A stretch of 64,000 nucleotides of DNA, taken from the NCBI GenBank assembly GCA_014526335.1, contig JACTAT010000006.1:5466548-5530547 (forward strand), given 5' to 3'. How positions within the stretch are numbered: position 1 is the stretch's first letter; each line of letters starts with the position of its first letter. Origin of the DNA: Chrysaora quinquecirrha (Eukaryota; Cnidaria; Scyphozoa; Semaeostomeae; Pelagiidae). This document shows positions 33,245 to 44,305 of the stretch, one piece after another. The notes under the pieces are model-generated. The model saw only the letters and a program-made list of their open reading frames with translations. It made no database searches and was not told the DNA's origin. A program made the position numbers and the translations under genes.

Positions 33245-33327
33245 AATGATCTGGCAAATCATTAACATACAAAAGAAATAGCAAGGGTCCCAACACGTTG
33301 CCCTGTGGAACTCCACTCAATACAGTA
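33245..33327 (-). repeat. 83-bp copy of the RT segment found at 29629-29706
   Basis: Nearly identical (one or two differences by eye) to the segment encoding [18 protein letters not shown] of the LINE that ends 70 bases away, in the same orientation, but with unrelated sequence on both sides. It is too short to be a separate insertion by the usual 3'-anchored mechanism. Confidence 0.7.
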
Positions 33328-33585
33328 CATTAATCATGTACAGAAGTTTCAAAGCTATTTAACTACATCAATTACATACTATCAAAAACATACAAATACA
33401 ACTAAATTAAATATAAAATGTGTTGGGGGCACTAAGAAAAAACCTACTAGAGACTATCGAGATAATTTTCTTTTCTTTTCAAGAGTTGTACGGGCAAGGA
33501 CAGGATGGCTTGTATTGCAGCTAAAACAATTCTACTGTTAAGATTTTTGAACAATATTTCGTAACTTAGTTTACGGCAGGGTATA
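33328..33585. other. no recognisable gene
   Basis: AT-rich; one 78-codon frame without domain. Confidence 0.3.
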
Positions 33586-33589
33586 AGAA

Positions 33590-34606
33590 TCTCAAGCAGA
33601 GGCAGAATCCTGGCCAGCACCACCACCTGAAGAGAAAATAGCTCAAAGTCATGAAGAAAACATTCCTATCACACCCGAAAATAGACCACAAAGGTGGGCG
33701 ATGGAGTCAGTGAACAAAGGTGATAATTTCGCTCCTTTTCAACAAATTGTGCAAGATGAATGCGATATCCTGATTATAGGTGACTCACTAATTAAAGGTA
33801 TTGACCCTGCTAAATTTCATGCCAAGAAGATCACGAAATCTGAAGTTTTTAGAGGAGGGAAGATAGAAAACATTTCGAATTACTTTTCAAACACCATGAT
33901 CAAAGTAAAAGAACAAATTATACTTCATATCGGAACCAATGATATAGCGCAAACAACAAATACAGATGACATCCTAAAAAAGTTAGACGCATTACTGCAA
34001 CAAATCAGAAATAAATTCCCTGAAACAAGAATTGCAATTTCAGTCATCCTTCCCAGGCTAAATGATAATAATTTTGATCTCAAGTTCAAACGCGTCAACC
34101 AACGTATAAGAAAAATTGCTCGAAACCAAGCTGTGAGGTATATTAATCATTTTGAAATTGAGAGCGCGAAAGAAGCTTTTGCAAGCGATGGAGTCCACTT
34201 GTCCAACACAGGCACTAAGATTCTTGTTAGAGAAATGAAAGATGCGGTGTTCACTCAATGCCGAAATAGGCAACGACAACAACAACAGCAACAGCATCAA
34301 CAACAGGACTATCACCAACAACATGTTTTCGCGCAAAACACAAATGGCTTCAGTCGACCTCCCTTGTCCTCAATGGTGCTGCCACCACAACCGCAAAGGC
34401 AACCCTACATCAGTTACCCTAACCCCAGAAATGAACATCAACATCCTCACCAAACACAACAGGCCCGAATTCATCAACAACAACAGCCAGCACTCTTTTC
34501 GCAACCACAACAATGGCAATACATAGTACCTGACCAAATCAGTCCTCCAACAACAGGAAGAGGAAGCGGTTACCAGTCAGGACCAGCAATAATATCAAGA
34601 TGGTGA
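33590..34606 (+). pseudogene. LINE ORF1 with SGNH/GDSL esterase domain
   Basis: The frame is open from about 33590 (PPPEEKIAQSHEE) and includes the ATG at 33701. Residues 24-190 form an SGNH hydrolase: IIGDSLIKGID (block I, Ser), FRGGKIENI (Gly), LHIGTNDIAQT (block III, GTND), and SDGVHLSNTGTKILV with the Asp/His of block V. An ORF1 esterase is known for some CR1-group LINEs and may help RNP traffic or membrane association (family knowledge; role unproven). The C-terminus is Gln/His/Pro-rich with Q-runs. No frameshift from 33590 to the TGA at 34604-34606; only the 5' part is missing, so as a protein it is well preserved. The stop overlaps the ORF2 start as ATGGTGA. Confidence 0.8.
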
Positions 34607-35589
34607 GTAACCGAGACTCAAGAAAAAGAAAGAAGCTATCATTTTCTAAGGATGAATATAATATTCCTAATAATCTTAATATATCAATTCTAAATGTTAA
34701 TGGGCTTAAGAGCAAACTGAATGACCGAGATTTTATTGCAGAACATCTTAGCCCCTATAGCTTAAACTTTTTCATAGAGACCTTTATTAGTGAGGAAGAT
34801 TCAGGTCTTAGTATACCTAATTTTACATCTCATCATTTCTATCGTAAAGTAAAAAATAAGAACTCAAAAAGATCATCAGGAGGTATTTCAGCTTACATTC
34901 CATTAAGATTTAAAGATGCTGTAGAGATAAATGAAAGCAAACACGAAGACCTCTTATGGGTAAGGCTTAAAAGGCAACATATCTCAACTGACAGAGATAT
35001 TTATCTATGTATTGTTTATATAAAACCTGAAAATTCAGTTAGTATTAGCAAGCAATTCGACACTTTTCAAATTTTACAAGAAGAAATTCTTGCATACTCA
35101 GAATTAGGATACATAATATTAGGAGGAGACTTTAACAGTAGAACTGGTAGCATGATGGACTACATTGAACATGACACAAATCTCTATGGAGAAGGTGACC
35201 CTGAGGAAAGCTTAGATAATATTAATGGTATTAGAACATCTAAAGATAAGATAATCAACAATTATGGAAAACATCTTATAGACCTTTGTTATATTCACCA
35301 TCTAAAAATAGCAAATGGTAGAATGTTAGGTGATCTAACAGGTAAATATACTTGTTTTAAATACAATGGCTCAAGCACTGTTGATTATATAATATGCAGT
35401 GACAATTTTTTCAGTAATATAAACACATTCTCTGTCAAACCATTAACAATGCACTCTGATCACTGTCAACTTATCTTGAGTTTGAAAGTAAAAATAAAAG
35501 ATAACAACAAGAATAGAAAAGGTCTGAAAGAGAAAATGCAAACATTAAACCCAAATATATATGGAACTCAAACTCTGAGTACAAAATAA
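34600..35589 (+). pseudogene. LINE ORF2 endonuclease domain
   Basis: Starts at the ATG at 34600, which overlaps the ORF1 stop by seven bases (ATGGTGA), an arrangement that would suit termination-reinitiation. Motifs: LNISILNVNGLKSKL, FIETFISEEDSG (Glu of the N/E pair), GGISAYIPLRFKD, IILGGDFNSRTG, TVDYIICSD and MHSDHCQLIL, so the catalytic D/H residues of an AP-like endonuclease are all present. The frame stops at 35589, before the RT, and reopens at 35613 in another frame. Confidence 0.8.
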
Positions 35590-35612
35590 AAAATTACTTT
35601 TCTGATTTCGTT

Positions 35613-37490
35613 TTGTTAGACTTGAAAGATAAATTAGAAAGCATAAGTAACATTAACAGCAAAATTACCACCATAAATAATTTTCTAGATACAGCATCTA
35701 ATACCTGTTTAGTTAAAATGAAAAAACAAAAGCCAAGTAAAAAATTAAATTCAAAGCATAAAAAGTTTGATACAAATTGTTATAAGAAAAGACAAGAATT
35801 AAAAAAACTTGGAAAACTCTTGAATAAATTTCCAGATAATGATTATATAAGAAAAACGTATCATCAAAATAAGAAAGAATACAAACACTTAATTAAAAAA
35901 CAAATTACGCAAGAAAAAGATAACCAATTAAGAAAACTTAACAATATTGCAAGCAATAATATGAAAGAGAGATGGAAAATAATTAAATCAATAACAAATG
36001 AAAATAGTAATACAAAAGATCCTTGTGAGCAAATACCGAGTGAATCATGGATAAGCTTTTTCAAAAAATTAGGATATAATGCACAACTAAGTGAGCAGAT
36101 TAATGAAGCCACAAGACCACTGTGTGTGAATCTGACTGCAAATGAGAAAACTGAAATAGATAATAAAATAAACAGCGAAATATCTATTGAAGAAATCCTG
36201 AAAACCGTAGATAATATGAAAAACAGAAAAGCAGTAGGCATCGATAACATATCAAATGAAATCTTAAAAGTATTTACAAATTTAAAATTAGGCAGCTACA
36301 TTATTAAGAAATTATTAAACACAATTTTTGGAAATTATCCGGATATATGGAAAGAAGGATTAGTGAAACCAATCTTCAAAAAAGGAGATCAACTACAACC
36401 AACTAATTATAGAGGCATAACATTAACATCTTGTATGGGTAAGCTATTCAACCAAATTCTAAACGAGAGACTAGTTTCTATTTTCGAAACTTACAACATA
36501 TTTGCTGAAAATTTAATGGGCTTTCGAAAGATATGAGAACTTCAAACAATGTTTTTGTTCTGAAGACACTTATTGATAAACAATTTAATAAAAGGAAAAA
36601 CTGCATTGCTGTTTTGTCGACATATCCAAAGCTTTTGATAGATTATGGCGCCAAGGTTTATTATATAAGTTAAGAAATTATGGAATTCAAGGAAAATGTT
36701 TAAAACTATTCAGAACCTATACACCAACACAAAAACAGGATACTTCTAGGAAACAATATGACTGAGCAATTTGAAATAAACATGGGAGTCAGACAGGAGA
36801 TCCTCTAAGCTCGCTTCTGTTCAATGTGGACATGAATGATTTTTGTACTAGACTAGCAACAAAACAAATATTGATACTCCAACTATATTGGATAGAAAAG
36901 TACCATGTTTACTATGGGCTGATGACATTGTACTGATATCTAAATCAGAAGAAGGCTTAAATAACAGTATTAAAGAATTGGAAGAATATTGTAGAAATTG
37001 GAAATTGCTCATAAACACAGACAAAACTAAAGTCGTGATATTTAATAAAGCTGGAAAAATGGTTAAAAACAAAAGTTTCAAAATGAATAAAAGCCAAATA
37101 AATCTTGTAAGATCTTATAAGTATCTCGGTTTCCAACTAGAAAACAATGGCAATTTTAACGGAGTGGTTAACGATCTAGCAAATAGAGCCAAACGTGCCC
37201 TACATAGTATATATAAATTATCAACAATTAACTATATTCCAATAGAGACATTGATTCAAGTCTTTAACGCAACTGTTAAACCACTTTTATTGTATGGTTC
37301 TGAATTATGGGGATGCATATCAAAAGAAAATAATGCGATTGAAAAAGTACAGTTAATGTTTGCTAAACATATTTTAGGAGTTAATCGTAAAGCAATAAAC
37401 TTAGCAGTACTAGGAGAATTAGGCTTACAACCACTTAAAATTGATATGAAAATAAATTCCTTAACATTTTTGATTATTCAAGGGTTTGTG
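35613..37490 (+). pseudogene. LINE ORF2 reverse transcriptase (frameshifted)
   Basis: 35613-36536 holds the K-rich linker, then VDNMKNRKAVGIDNISNEIL, GLVKPIFKKGDQLQPTNYRG and ITLTSCMGKLFNQILNERL, and LMGFRKI before a break. 36560-36850 in shifted frames gives CFVDISKAFDRLW-like motif A and a decayed GxxQGDPLSSLLFNV motif B. 36888-37490 gives LLWADDIVLISKSEEGLNN (motif C, WADD instead of the usual YADD), DKTKVVIF and YKYLGFQLENNG, GSELWGC. The domain order and GDPLS/ADDIVL pattern indicate the CR1/L2/Rex assemblage; exact clade not decided. At least three breaks. Confidence 0.75.
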
Positions 37491-37639
37491 CATAAGTTTT
37501 TCAAGTATTTTAAATATATGTCAGAGGAAGATGTTACTGGTGCAGCCATTTTTACTATGCTTGGTGGATATCATAAATATCAGGTGATTTTCTTTCATAC
37601 GGTGTATTAAGCAAATTGAAAACTTCTGGGTCAATTTCA

Positions 37640-37990
37640 TTCAGGACAAAGCTGCTCCTATTGGGGTTTTAAGGTGGTCTTGATATTTTGTATTGGGCTT
37701 TGGAAGCTTCTCTACAACATCTTTAGAGACATTAATAAAGAAATTATTAAAAACTAAATTACTATGCTTGGATTGAAGCTTTTTGACTTCATCATTCTCC
37801 TTTTCCCTCAGCTTGTGTCTTCTTTGGAGATCATCAACAACGTTCTTCAGAAATTGCTGGCTACCTTCCACCGCCTAAACCTTTGCATTTAATTGATTTA
37901 CAGATTCATCAATTGCGTTTTGATAGTCTTGATGTCGTCCCTGAATGACTTGACTTTGCCAGTTGTCAATCAAGATTTTGCTTTCGGTCA
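37640..37990 (-). pseudogene. coiled-coil ORF fragment of unknown family
   Basis: Minus strand: DNWQSQVKSFRDDIKTIKNA, then after a stop EGSQQFLKNVVDDLQRRHKL and an E/K/D-rich stretch ending at 37641. Heptad-like spacing and charge suggest a coiled coil. It could be part of a LINE ORF1 or another transposon protein. No domain recognised. Confidence 0.35.
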
Positions 37991-38519
37991 CGTGACCATC
38001 GGATTGTTTAATTAACAGTCAGAAGAAAGATATCCAAAAGAGATGAAGAATCTAAAACATCAATGCTCTAACGTTTTGGTCTTTGAGATATGGACTATCA
38101 GAGTTCTACTGATGATGTCATCAGTGAAACATATTTCAGCTTTGTTCATTGAGATATCTTTGAAAATTTATTGGTAGGGCACATTTTTAGCCTCAAATAC
38201 TTTGTGTAAGTTGTTCAATGGTGACAATATACACCCGTTATCCATTTACTTGGTTCAATACCTAATATAAAATAGTATGCTAATCAAAATACGCGGACTG
38301 TTAAAGTTTCACTTATGATGTTATATTCCTATCAATATATAACACATTGTTTAAACCAAATGAAATTGGAAAAAAGTATTGCAAGAAGCACTCATAACTA
38401 GAAATCGCAGTTTCAGATGAAGATGAAGCATCACTAGTTAGGTCTGAATCTGGTAAGCACGTTAACTCATTCTCAAATTATACGCAATCCTTGCCTCAAA
38501 TCTTTATCAGAAATTACAG
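37991..38519. other. no recognisable gene
   Basis: AT-rich; no frame of note. TCACGTGACC at about 37989-37998 resembles an E-box, but no gene is nearby. Confidence 0.35.
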
Positions 38520-40175
38520 AGAATGCACTGATGTTGAATTTTCCTTTTTTTTTGGGCAGCTGTTAATGTGACACAAAGAAGCAACATATCTCCAAAAATA
38601 TGCTTTATTTGTAATGAAAGGTCTGGGAATGACAGTAATCAATATAGTAGTGGAGGACTAGGAAGGTGCAGCAAAGAAATAGCTGCGCAAAAATTAAAGT
38701 GATGTTTGTTAAGAGTAAAAGATGACAAGTAAAGTGAAGCTAGAAAGCGGATGGAAATCTATTCTCAGAAAAGTCATGATATTATCGCTGCTGACATAAT
38801 ATATCACAAAAGATGTTATGCTTTTTTCTAAAACAGCTGAAATTACCCCGATTTGATGAATACGAAAAACAACACAGACAAAATATAAGACAAAAGGAAG
38901 AACTTGTCGTGGAAGAGCTAATGAATTTGTTTGAGAAACGAGTGCTACAGAATGAAAATTCATATCTATTGTGGCACCTAATGGTAGATATAAAAGAGAT
39001 AAGCAGTGGTCGCGGTCTGATTGAACCAGCAATGAAACAAAGTTAGGTGTTTTAAAAAAGGCTGATAGAGAAATTCAGCGAAGAAATAGGCTTTCATGAT
39101 ATTGGTTGAAAGCAAATTATGTATCCAAGTAGAGCAAATATGTAACAAGATTAAGAGATTTGCAAGACTAATTAATCGTAAGCTGCAGAAAAGGAGCAGT
39201 GATTTCGAAACACTCAAGGAAAGCACTGCAAGTAAAAAACCTTTGCATATGATATATAATGCAGTTGCATGGTGTGTTGAGCCAAATGGTAAGAAAATTG
39301 ATGATGGATACGTACAAATTTCAAGCAAAGTAAGAAGCGAAAAAGTATGGTCAATTTCAAGTAGACTGTGAATCGCTTATCACTCAAAAGCCGTCAGCAA
39401 AAGCAATTATCTAGGGGTTGAACGTGAACAGAATAACAGGAAGTAAAGAAGTTTCAACATTGCTTAATAAGCTTGGAATTTCCTACAAGGACATCCAAAC
39501 TTTGAATAATGAATGGGCAAGAATGGTCACATACAATTCAATATATGGGATTCCACAAGGATTTGCCAAGGGCCAACTACTTCATATTGCATTAAACAAT
39601 TCTGATTGAAGACAGGAATGAAGGTCAGCAGAAATTGAAAAGAATTGTCTTCAAAATTTCTTTGAACAGAGAATAAAAAATGATGCAAAGGACAGAGTGG
39701 ATTTATTTGCACCCATTTCCAATCCGAAAAAAAGGCTTGAAAAAAATAAAGCAGGACCAAAGCCATTAACATATTAAAGGAAGAAAAAGAAGCATTTGGG
39801 TTATTAGTTGGAAAAGCAGCTTCTTTGGAAGAAGCTCTAAGCCATACATTAGTGACACTGCCATTAGCTTTAGCTGCTTCAGATGGAGACTTTCATCAAG
39901 GCTCTAAAGCTAATTTCAGAAACCACCTGATAGAAGAAGCTGAGTGCATTGAAAAAAGTCCTCGTGAAAGAGGAGACTGGATATTTGATCGTATGGCTGC
40001 TGTTCGATCACTTCAGTGGAAGAAAAAATGGAAAGAATATGCAGAATTGTTTCTGAAATTTTCTCACCACCTGATTCAAAAAATCCGCAACAAGTCATCA
40101 TTGGTCATGGATTCATATAAGCATGACACCATCAAGCATTTAATGCAACAAAGAAGAACTCTGTCCTCTAAGTGA
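38520..40175 (+). pseudogene. uncharacterised repetitive gene family (SLSxxDG/DxYxxxSIK-type)
   Basis: Fragments in order: zinc-ligand start ICFICNERSG near 38603, DIIAADIIYHKRCYAFF near 38785, MLVDIK-type helices (38813-39371), GSKEVSTLLNKLGISYKDIQ at 39439, IALNNSDWRQ near 39585, then frame 39825-40175 with VTLPLALAASDGDFHQGSK, GDWIFDRMAAVRSL and MDSYKHDTIKHLMQQRR. The arrangement CxxC...DIxYHxxCY, SKxLxxxLxxLG, SLAxxDG, DGmAxVRxL and DxYxxxSIKxxxRxR is one I recognise from a large repetitive family of uncharacterised ORFs in cnidarians and other aquatic animals. Function and mobiliser are unknown to me. Stops at 38698, 39045, 39370, 39607 and 39775 mark it decayed. Confidence 0.5.
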
Positions 40176-40263
40176 ATAATTATTTCCAGTCCATTTCAGG
40201 CAATGCCGAAACCAAAAGACTAGCAATTTTTGCTCAGCTACTCAAAAACAAAAGTTAAGACTT

Positions 40264-41930
40264 TTACTTTTGCAGAGCTGGGAGCAACTTTATATTTCTG
40301 TTTAAATCTTCGTGATAATTCTTTGCAATATGCTCCCATATCAAATAGTTACCTCCTTTCCACATGAGAGGTGAATGCAATCTAGAATGAAATAGACAAT
40401 TTCTGGCCATGTTTACAAGATGTAGTGCATCACTAAAGAAGTAGATGAACCTGTGTTTTTTATATAAATTGATTGTCCTGAAACATCCATCTTTATCTTT
40501 ATCACCACCTAGAGACTCATGCATCTTGAAAAATGATATGTGGATGCTGCACCATCGGTAGTAGTTGCTATGAGCCACAAATTGCAGGTTAGCTCAAGGA
40601 TCCCAACAGCTTCCAAAAAAATGAATATTATCTAGGTACAAGTTACACTGTTGTGGCAAAATATCCCAAACAAAAGTTCAGATCATTGCAAAGACCTCTA
40701 ACTATAAAAGGCAGTGAATGAGTTGCAAGCTCATCAGCTTTCTCCAGGGTGCCAAAATTTCTCTCTTCTTCTCCAAGATCTACAAAACCAATCAAATTTC
40801 AGGAACGCCTGTCAAAAACCAGGTTGGATTTAATTTTCATTTCATCAAATAATAAAACAACAAATCTTTGAATATCAAAAAAATTTTCACTAATTCTACT
40901 TAGACTAATTCTTAAATCTTATCTTTCTAGAAACCTGTTGAAGGGCAAATCCAATTCGAATCCCGCAAAGTTCAGTGACTCATCATAGCAGGAAGAAGAC
41001 TTTTGTGACAGGGACAAGCAAAATCCTATTATCATTGGATGGAATCTTACTCCTCTGCTGGACTAGCTTGAAATTCTTTTCTGCTCGTCCCAAAATATTT
41101 TCATGAATAGGGTCATCTTTTCATGGGCATTATCAAGGATATCCAAGAAGTTTCCTTGTAATTCTCGATCGACTGTAATAGAAGCAGTCTCAAGCATTGC
41201 TCTCATTTCATCTATTTTCTTTTCAAGCTGAGTGTTCTTCAGTGTTCTTCTCTTCAAGCTGAATGCTCACAAAGACTGATTAAAAATTCTTTGACTTGAC
41301 CTTGTAGAAACATATGTTTTGGGTTTGGCTGGCTCAGCCATTCTTCTGATTTTGGAAACATTTGTTTTCCTTGCTTCTTGATCCTGCTTCTGGCAATAAA
41401 TACATATTGGTTCAGAACAGAGTGCTGAACAGTTGATGGATTTATTAAAATTAAAACAAGAAAAGGAAACATCATCTTCTATCAACAATGGATCATATTG
41501 TTGTGGTAAAACATGGTTGATCATCTATTCAGTGTCTTGGTTCAGTTGTAAGCCACAGCAAATGTTACAAGACTCGGTTACTTTAATTAAATTAGATACA
41601 GTTATGTTTTGCACTGATTTTTGGTTCAATTTATATCATGGAATTCAGGCAGAAGACAACCATCTATCACAACCGAGAATCCAAGACTGGAATCTACGAT
41701 AATATCATATTTTGGAATAAGGAAAGGGCAGTCAAATTTCTGAACTCTCAATTTATGTTCTTCAATGCTGCAAGCCCAACTCTCATTAAGTTTTAAGCAC
41801 TTGACCCTTTTGCAAAGTTCTGTTACTTTCTGATAGCAAAACAACTTTGTGCCCATGTTCAAATGCCTCCTTTCTTTCTTTTTCCTTTCAAACTCTTTTT
41901 GGCATATTTTGAGTTGAAAGAGCTCCATCT
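40264..41930 (-). pseudogene. P-element-type (THAP9-like) transposase
   Basis: Minus strand, N- to C-terminal: a segment with WACSIEEHKLRVQKFDCPFL and PKYDIIVDSSLGFSVVI (41928-41626), ICIYCQKQDQEARKT and a K/E helix (41475-41257), FMKIFWDEQKRIS (to 41063). Decayed pieces follow with NLIGFVDLGEEE, ELATHSLPFIVRGLCN, FCLGYFATT (40830-40640), then FFSDALHLVNMARNCLFHSR and YLIWEHIAKNYHEDLNR (40578-40264). GFVDLG, LATHxLxFMVRG, YFAT and SDxxHLxKxxRN are the conserved P-transposase landmarks; the Asp of SDALH is one catalytic acid. The N-terminal THAP zinc finger is not visible. At least six breaks. Terminal repeats were not found. Confidence 0.7.
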
Positions 41931-42159
41931 TTCAAACGTTTCCTTTTTGAGTCAACTGAAATGGAAAAATTATGTTTCATTAAACTATTTTCATATTTGA
42001 GTGCAATGGAAATCATTCTGCATTGGCAAATCTTCAAAAAACAGACTACAGACCTGAAACATTTACCAGAGGTTACATAACTCAACAACAGACTACTAGC
42101 TAACCGGCATAAAATAACATATTATATCTGATCCATCTATCTTTAAAGATAAGGTATAT

Positions 42160-42440
42160 ATTTAATTTTTTTTCATTTCATTTCATTTTTCACATTAATC
42201 AAATTTTACGAATTTTTTAAAAATACTAATACTAATACTAATATTAAATAGATTTATTAAGATGAAAAAAGTATTATTGAAAAGAAAATAATTTTGTCAG
42301 CATATTTTTCCAGTTTTGTTATCTTTATTTGACATTAAAGGAGGAACCTCCAACTTAGTATGAATACTAAACTAGAGGAGGCCCCCCCCCCCTCAAATTT
42401 ACCAGATAATCAATTCTTGAAATGTTACTCTGATACTAGG
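42160..42440. repeat. simple repeats (ATTTC, ATACTA) and a C-run
   Basis: CATTTCATTTCATTTTTC near 42174-42193, an ACTAAT tandem near 42226-42245 (about three units), and ten Cs near 42382-42391 in an otherwise AT-rich stretch. No gene. Confidence 0.55.
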
Positions 42441-43075
42441 GCTGTGTTCATTGGGTGTAGGAAACAGAAGCAATTCAAATCATTTTATTTTCAATTAACA
42501 AGTGAAATTTTAAATACTGTAACTGGACTGCAACAACGACCTAACAATCACAAGTCACGGACTAAATATAAAATTGAATAAAATACACCTTTAATTCTGA
42601 TCTGAATTTTTTTGTTGTTGAAAGCAATGTAATTTCAGGAGGGACTGAATTCCAAAGTTTTGCACCTTAATAATGAATAGATCTGATACCATACTGAACA
42701 GTATTGTGCCTTTCCAAAAACAAATTAGCCTTTTTTGATTGCCATGTTCCTAATGAGTGTTTTGAAGTAAGATTTGTGAAAAAGTTTTCAAAATATTGAA
42801 AATATTGTGGAACTAAGCCATTCATTCATTCATAAACAAAAGAAGCAATTTCAAGATTATTTATGTGATCAAGTTTGAGCAATTCCAGCTGATGAAAAAG
42901 TGGGGGAACTGGGTGTCCTTATATCATTTAAAGTCATGCACTTGATAATCTGTTTTTGCAAGATGAATACTTTATCCTAATAAGTAGGATAGGTTAATCC
43001 CAAACCTGCATTCGATATGAGATGAATGGAAAAAAGAGTCCATGATACATCTTTAATGTTTCCAGAGGAACATAA
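42440..43075 (-). pseudogene. LINE ORF2 C-terminal fragment
   Basis: Reads in one frame with many stops: YGLISIWGLTYPTY, DKVFILQKQIIKCMTL, then pieces such as LWNSVPPEI-like LEFSPS, ending in a K-rich helix. YGxxIWGxTYPTY-xDKIFxLQKKAIR is the post-RT region of L2-type ORF2. Decayed more than the endonuclease part. Confidence 0.6.
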
Positions 43076-43107
43076 TGTCTTATTTTATAAAAAAAGTCCA
43101 ACGGTTC

Positions 43108-44220
43108 TCAACACTCTCTTTGTGAGTTCTGTGATGTGTGGTTGTGACACTTAATGACACTTACAAAATATTTATTTAAGCTTGATGCTATTTCTTCTTG
43201 GTCAGTTATCTTATTACCATCAACAACTAATTGTGAGATCCCAGATAAGGCAGTTTTCTTAATAAAGATAATTGAAAGTATATTACACCATAACATCTTC
43301 ATATTACCTGAATGCTCAGGGAAATTTGGTGATAATATCTTTTTTTACTAGCTTTAATTTCATTGGCTATTCTATTTCTAAACGTTTTGTATAGGTACTC
43401 ATTTTCTATAGTGCATCTTCGTATCATTCTTCTTTTGAGTTTATTGCGATATTTTATTAGTCTGATAATTTCAGACTCTATCCAAGGCTTAGATTGTAAT
43501 TTAATCTCCCTATGTGTCATTTTGTTAGATAGAACATGCTTCTCTGCTAAATTGGATAGTTTTTCGTAATATGCATCAAACTTGTCATCTACTGAGACAT
43601 GATCATCATTTAAAATTGTCAAATCAAGTTCTGAGTAGTAATTTACAAACTGATTTTCATCAAAATTTGAAAAATCGTGCTTTGAAAGAGAACAGGGCAA
43701 GACTATATAATATTGGCAAGCTCTATCAACAATCAAAAACTGTGGAAAATGGTCACATATATTACAGAGAATATTTCCACTTTTTGTATCAAATTCTGTA
43801 GTATTAGAAAATATATTATCAATAACAGTAGAGGAGTGATCTGTTACTCTAGTTGGATGCAAAATGTAAGGAAGTAGATAGTGGGAAACCATAGTGTTAA
43901 TAAAATCATTGGTGTCAGAATGGTTTTCATAACTCAGCAAATTAAGATTAAAGTCACCCATCAGAAAGATCCGTTTATTTTCCTTAATAAGATTCTGTAG
44001 CAAGTTATCCAAAAAATTAAAAAACTCTTGTGCATCAGTATTTGTGTGTCTTTAGAGACAGCAACAGATAATGTTTTTGCTTTAAGAGTTGAGAATTTCT
44101 ACACCAACCATGTCAAATTCATCTTTACAGACAGACAGATCCTCTCTAGATTTATGATTTAATAAACCCTTGACATAAAGTGCAGCCCCACCACATGAAC
44201 TTTTAGTAGGGGTTGAATAT
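43108..44220 (-). pseudogene. LINE ORF2 endonuclease and linker
   Basis: Minus strand: YSTPTKSSCGGAALYVKG, NHKSREDLSVCKDEFDMVGV, a frame break at about 44050, then IFLMGDFNLNLLSYE, LLPYILHPTRVTDHSSTVID, NIFSN, ICDHFPQFLIV, a helical linker with KPWIESEIIRLIKYRNKLK, and KITDQEEIASSLNKYFVSV leading toward the RT. GDFN, the NIFSN strand and the DH pair (CDH in place of SDH) identify the AP-like endonuclease of an L2/CR1-group LINE. The coding part ends at the deletion junction. Confidence 0.75.
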
Positions 44221-44273
44221 CACTGGACAGTAGAAAGATATTTATTTGTCTTGAAGTATAAGACGTTAATCAA

Positions 44274-44305
44274 AGAAATAAGAAATATAAAGAAGAATAA
44301 GATCA
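44274..44305 (+). repeat. 5' LTR remnant of Gypsy, left piece
   Basis: GAAATAAGAAATATAAAGAA and the following bases match the 3' LTR at 59790-59820 at about 29 of 31 positions. The last three bases (TCA) are the target duplicated by element B. Confidence 0.65.

Larger units (their letters stand above)
33590..37500 (+). mobile_element. CR1/L2-group LINE with esterase ORF1 (plus strand)
   Basis: ORF1 with SGNH esterase (33590-34606), ORF2 endonuclease (34600-35589), RT fingers (35613-36536), palm pieces (36537-36887) and palm/thumb (36888-about 37490). ORF1 seems to start inside the gene, so the 5' end is cut near 33590. The 3' end is diffuse near 37480-37600 with no microsatellite seen. Confidence 0.8.
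42440..44273 (-). mobile_element. L2/CR1-type LINE with internal RT deletion (minus strand)
   Basis: Endonuclease and linker are at 44220-43108 and the C-terminal end is at about 43060-42440. Nearly the whole RT palm is missing between them (junction about 43060-43110). The 5' side ends at 44273 against the Gypsy LTR remnant, and the 3' end is near 42440. No terminal microsatellite was recognised with certainty. Confidence 0.7.

Noticed and set aside
37982..38000. TCACGTGACC as a regulatory E-box
   Set aside because: No gene nearby and the same CACGTG core also lies in several mobile elements.
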